64,000 bases of DNA from Ruegeria sp. ANG-S4 (GTDB lineage Bacteria > Pseudomonadota > Alphaproteobacteria > Rhodobacterales > Rhodobacteraceae). A model generated the notes under the pieces. That model was not told the origin of the DNA and searched no databases. It was given only the letters and a program-made list of their open reading frames with translations. Both the position numbers and the translations under genes were made by a program. Shown one piece after another: positions 61,072 through 64,000 of the stretch. Within the stretch, counting starts at the first letter, position 1. Every line of letters begins with the position of its first letter. The stretch lies in assembly GCF_000814005.1 (NCBI RefSeq), contig NZ_JWLK01000004.1, positions 390,336 through 454,335 of the forward strand. Reading direction: 5' to 3'.

Positions 61072-61833
61072 CTATCTGGTGAACTTCGTCACTTCGATTC
61101 CGGCATCGGTCAGCGCATCCCGAACCGAGTGCGCCATTTGTACCGCCGTCGGGCCATCGCCGTGCAAACAGATTGTGTCGATCGGCGTTTCCAAACGTTT
61201 CCCGCTTTCCGTTATGATCGCACCTTCACGAACCATGTTGGCGATACGTGGGCCAGCGATTTCAGGGTCATGGATTACGGCGCCGGGCAGGCTGCGGTTC
61301 ACCAGTGTGCCGTCGTCGTTATAGGCCCGGTCGGCAAAGATCTCTCCGACCCATTTGCATCCCAGTTCCTGTGCCGCGCGCTCTTGTTCGGTTACGGCCA
61401 GAACCATGACAATAATGTCCGGATCAACGTCCAGTGCGCCCTGATAGCAGGCCCGCGCCATTTCTAAATCGACCGAGCACATATTGGCCAAGGCGCCATG
61501 CAGCTTGAGGTGGCGGACCTGCGTCCCCAATGCTCGGGCCATACCCTGGGCCGCGCCAACCTGGTAGCGTATCAGGTTTCGCAGACTTTCATGAGGTATG
61601 CTCATTCCGCGTCGGCCAAAACCCTGAAGATCGGCAAAGCCCGGATGCGCACCGATGCCGACGCCGTTTTCCGAGGCTGACTTCATTGTCCTGGCCATAA
61701 CGTCAGGATCGCCAGCATGAAAACCACAGGCGATGTTCGCGGACGTGACGATCCTTAACAGATTGTCGTCATCGCCCATGCTCCATGGGCCAAAGCTCTC
61801 ACCCATATCGGCATTCAGATCGACGCTGGGCAT
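61072..61833 (-). CDS. pxpA: 5-oxoprolinase subunit A (LamB/YcsF family)
   Basis: 253 residues starting VDLNADMGESFGPW, the family signature, with SANIACGFHAGDP, GIGAHPGF and HGDGPTAVQMA. With PxpB and PxpC it cleaves 5-oxoproline to glutamate using ATP. It is the last gene of pxpB-pxpC-pxpA, 12 bp after pxpC, with GGAGG before the ATG. Confidence 0.95.
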   Translation of the reverse strand: MPSVDLNADMGESFGPWSMGDDDNLLRIVTSANIACGFHAGDPDVMARTMKSASENGVGIGAHPGFADLQGFGRRGMSIPHESLRNLIRYQVGAAQGMARALGTQVRHLKLHGALANMCSVDLEMARACYQGALDVDPDIIVMVLAVTEQERAAQELGCKWVGEIFADRAYNDDGTLVNRSLPGAVIHDPEIAGPRIANMVREGAIITESGKRLETPIDTICLHGDGPTAVQMAHSVRDALTDAGIEVTKFTR

Positions 61834-61845
61834 GGGCGGTCCTCC

Positions 61846-62844
61846 TTAGTCCGTTGCAGAGACCATACCGCCAATCAACTGGTAGGACAGAAGATCGGGG
61901 ATGTCGTTGGGATCGCGTATCAATGGCTCGACCCGGTTTGGCAATCGTGCGAGTTCGACCGAATGAGCCGCCTGAATTTCGGTTGCTTCCTCTAGCGAAA
62001 CGAATTTGAAACGGATCGCGCAATCGGCCGGGCTCTGGGCCGCGCGCGACAGGTCACACGGCAGGACAGTCGCAATCCGCGGGTAACCTCCGGTCGTCTG
62101 GCATTCAGGCAGCAGGATGAATGGTCGCCCGGTTCCGGTCATTTGTATATCGCCAATGGTGATGACCTCGGACAGAATGTTCAGCTGCCCGGCGGCAGCA
62201 AAGCCTTCGCCGTCGCTTTCCAGCTGCATCCCCATCCGGTTGGCACGTTGTCCACGCCGAAACTCGGTCCTTGCAAAACGGTTCAGCGTTTCCTGATCGA
62301 AAAGGGCGGTCTGAAAACTGGCCACAACACGCAACTCGCCGCCGGCGAACCGGTCGTCCGGACGCAATTTGAACCCGGCTTCCCCATGCGAAGAAGCGGA
62401 TGGCAGGATGTCCCCCACCTGAACCGCACGACCGACATTGGCCGTCAAATGAACCGATCTGGACCCCAGAAACACATCTGAATCGATCCCGCCGCCCAGA
62501 TGCAGGTAGCCATAGTTGCCCCGCACAGCCGAACCCAAAGTCAAACGCTGCCCCGTTAAAAGCAGGTGCGACGCGTTCCAGGGCACCGCTGCGCCATCAA
62601 TGCTGGCCTGCATTGGCGCGCCGGTCAGCGCAATCTGGGTATCCTTCCCAGCTTCGAACTCACCCCCAATCCCGGCCATCTCCAATGCTGCGCAGGCGGG
62701 TGATTGACCCAGTAGCGCGGCACCTTCGTGCAGAGCGATCTGATCTGCAGCCCCGGATCGGGACAAGCCCTGAGACAGGAACCCGTTTCGACCCAAATCC
62801 TGAATCGTGCACGAGGGACCGATGCGATGGACGATCAGGCTCAT
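61846..62844 (-). CDS. pxpC: 5-oxoprolinase subunit C (KipA-like, carboxyltransferase-type domain)
   Basis: 332 residues with the allophanate-hydrolase subunit 2 fold: GPSCTIQDLGRNGFLSQGLSRSG near the start, GYLHLGGGIDSDVFLGSRS and ILPECQTTGGYPRIATV. Its ATG overlaps the pxpB stop (ATGA). It forms the catalytic partner of PxpB. Confidence 0.94.
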   Translation of the reverse strand: MSLIVHRIGPSCTIQDLGRNGFLSQGLSRSGAADQIALHEGAALLGQSPACAALEMAGIGGEFEAGKDTQIALTGAPMQASIDGAAVPWNASHLLLTGQRLTLGSAVRGNYGYLHLGGGIDSDVFLGSRSVHLTANVGRAVQVGDILPSASSHGEAGFKLRPDDRFAGGELRVVASFQTALFDQETLNRFARTEFRRGQRANRMGMQLESDGEGFAAAGQLNILSEVITIGDIQMTGTGRPFILLPECQTTGGYPRIATVLPCDLSRAAQSPADCAIRFKFVSLEEATEIQAAHSVELARLPNRVEPLIRDPNDIPDLLSYQLIGGMVSATD

Positions 62845-63590
62845 GCGACGATTTCCTCGCGTGTCGCGCCGCCGTTTCCATCCGAATTGTTCTCGCGGAT
62901 CTGGTCAAGTTCGTCCGGGGTAATCGGGTGAAAAAGCATCTCGTCGCCGGGGTTCAAAGCAAAACAGTTTTGCATTTCGGGTCGGAAACAGCGAAATGCG
63001 GTCTGCCCGATGTGCCGCCAGCCAGTAGGCGCAGGCCCCGCAAACAGAACGAATTGCGAGATCGCCATGACCAAGGCCCCAGCCGGAACTTTTGGGGTCA
63101 GGTCCTTTTGCCGGGGAATGTTGAACTCGGCCCCAAGTGGGCCCAGATATGGTTGGCCAGGGGCAAAGCCTATTGTCAGCACCCGAACGCGGGATTGACT
63201 TAGGCGCTTTATGGCCTCGCCCGGTGTCAAACCCGCGATCTTCGCAGCTTCGTCCAATTGCGGGGCAAGCTCGGTTCCAAAAACAGTTGGCACACGCCAC
63301 AGTACTCGCCCGGGCGGCAGGGACGCGTCGTACCAGTCCCGTGTTCTCACCAACTGCTGAACGCGTGGAACGAACTCAGCGAGAGAAGACCGCGTTGGAT
63401 CGATCCGTATATAGGTCGAAGCTAAAGAGGTTGATGTTTCTTCTACGCCATCCCAGGCCCGCTTTTCAAACTCCCCGCGCAGCGCCAAAGCCGCTCTATT
63501 TGCATCTTCTGCCATCCTGTCCGCAAAGGTGACGAGAAGGCCGTCGATACCAACCGTGCGAAATTCGGGGGAATGGTTTGTTCGGGTCAT
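62841..63590 (-). CDS. pxpB: 5-oxoprolinase subunit B (KipI-like)
   Basis: 249 residues from ATG 63590 (MTRTNHSPEFRTVGIDGLLV). Family motifs: YIRIDPTRSS, LPPGRVLWRVPTVFG and IGFAPGQPYLGPLGAEFNIPR. The frame upstream to 63755 is arginine- and cysteine-rich and not part of the family. A weak ribosome-binding site precedes this ATG. First gene of pxpBCA. Confidence 0.92.
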   Translation of the reverse strand: MTRTNHSPEFRTVGIDGLLVTFADRMAEDANRAALALRGEFEKRAWDGVEETSTSLASTYIRIDPTRSSLAEFVPRVQQLVRTRDWYDASLPPGRVLWRVPTVFGTELAPQLDEAAKIAGLTPGEAIKRLSQSRVRVLTIGFAPGQPYLGPLGAEFNIPRQKDLTPKVPAGALVMAISQFVLFAGPAPTGWRHIGQTAFRCFRPEMQNCFALNPGDEMLFHPITPDELDQIRENNSDGNGGATREEIVA

Positions 63591-64000
63591 TAAGTCTTGG
63601 TACTCGGTCGCGTGACGTGCCGAGATGAGCGCATCTGGTTCCAATACGCAAGTCGGACAGCAAAATTTACGACAGTCTCTGGCCACGGGGCGCGCGTTTC
63701 GACTCAATTGTCGGCGTTTTCCTTGCCCGTTTCTCGTGGCGAGTCGTTGCAGCAACTCAATATATTGTGGTTGCCGTGGTGATCGTACCTAGAAACTCGC
63801 CTGCCGATGGGTCCTGGCTTAAATGTCCAGGATAGAGTTCCGCTGATGGCAGGTGACTATAATACTGAAAACATTGCAATAATTGTCCTGTCGCAAAAAA
63901 AACGATCAAGATGCTATTTTCCACTTGCGTGTAATTTGCGTAGTGCTTAGAACGCCCTTCACTGGCGGCGCTGAGGGTGTTGCTGACGGGTCGGAGAGAC
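63591..64000. other. Right-end region without a gene
   Basis: 410 bp that is AT-rich in its middle part (about 63850-63950) and holds no gene I can support. The last bases (gggtcggagagac) look like a ribosome-binding site, so a plus-strand gene probably starts just beyond the window. The pxpB promoter must also lie here. Confidence 0.45.

Overview
The window looks like a chromosomal segment of a marine alphaproteobacterium of the Rhodobacteraceae (Roseobacter group). The basis is the ccoNOQP-ccoGHIS block beside fnrL and hemN, a BioR-type biotin regulator with its operators, an alphaproteobacterial secE-rpoC and str ribosomal cluster, Hint-domain and PF11316-type glycosyltransferase genes, and moderately high GC coding sequence throughout. 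This assignment rests on family recognition, not on a database search.

Layout. 1-3.3 kb: the 3' end of a tandem-ATPase peptide ABC transporter gene and a divergent EF-G-like GTPase. 3.5-15.7 kb: a microaerobic respiration block with hemN, the regulator fnrL, a tandem universal stress protein, ccoNOQP (cbb3 oxidase) and ccoGHIS (its assembly factors). Three near-identical FNR boxes (TTGAC-N4-ATCAA) lie upstream of hemN/fnrL, usp/ccoN and ccoG, so the regulator sits inside its own probable regulon.

15.8-31.1 kb: transcription and translation core genes secE-nusG, rplKA, rplJL-rpoBC. This normally compact cluster is interrupted twice by opposite-strand accessory genes: a membrane-anchored hypothetical protein between nusG and rplK, and a YegP-like gene (broken by an in-frame TAG) plus a Nudix hydrolase between rplA and rplJ. 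31.1-36.4 kb: a TPR protein with no proper start, the biotin module bioR-bioY-DUF1284 with BioR boxes, an EamA permease and a glycosyltransferase. 36.5-41.0 kb: the str operon rpsL-rpsG-fusA-tuf behind a near-consensus promoter. Identical 23-bp palindromic units lie in the rpoB-rpoC and fusA-tuf gaps.

41.1-47.9 kb: an accessory island between the tuf terminator and tRNA-Val. It holds a serine recombinase, a complete EcoRII-like restriction-modification set (HTH-fused cytosine methyltransferase, Vsr nickase, EcoRII-type endonuclease) and a tightly overlapping four-gene cassette of unknown, probably phage-derived, function that includes a 59-codon gene.

48-64 kb: ordinary accessory and housekeeping genes. 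These are a class-V aminotransferase-fold enzyme, modABC with a Moco-riboswitch-like leader, an RTX-acyltransferase-like/Hint pair, hemF with an SDR, an RsmC-like methyltransferase, clpS, a HAD hydrolase, a DD-carboxypeptidase with a SPOR domain, an HPPD-like VOC protein and the 5-oxoprolinase genes pxpB-pxpC-pxpA. Aerobic (hemF) and anaerobic (hemN) coproporphyrinogen oxidases are both present, which fits a facultative or microaerobic lifestyle.
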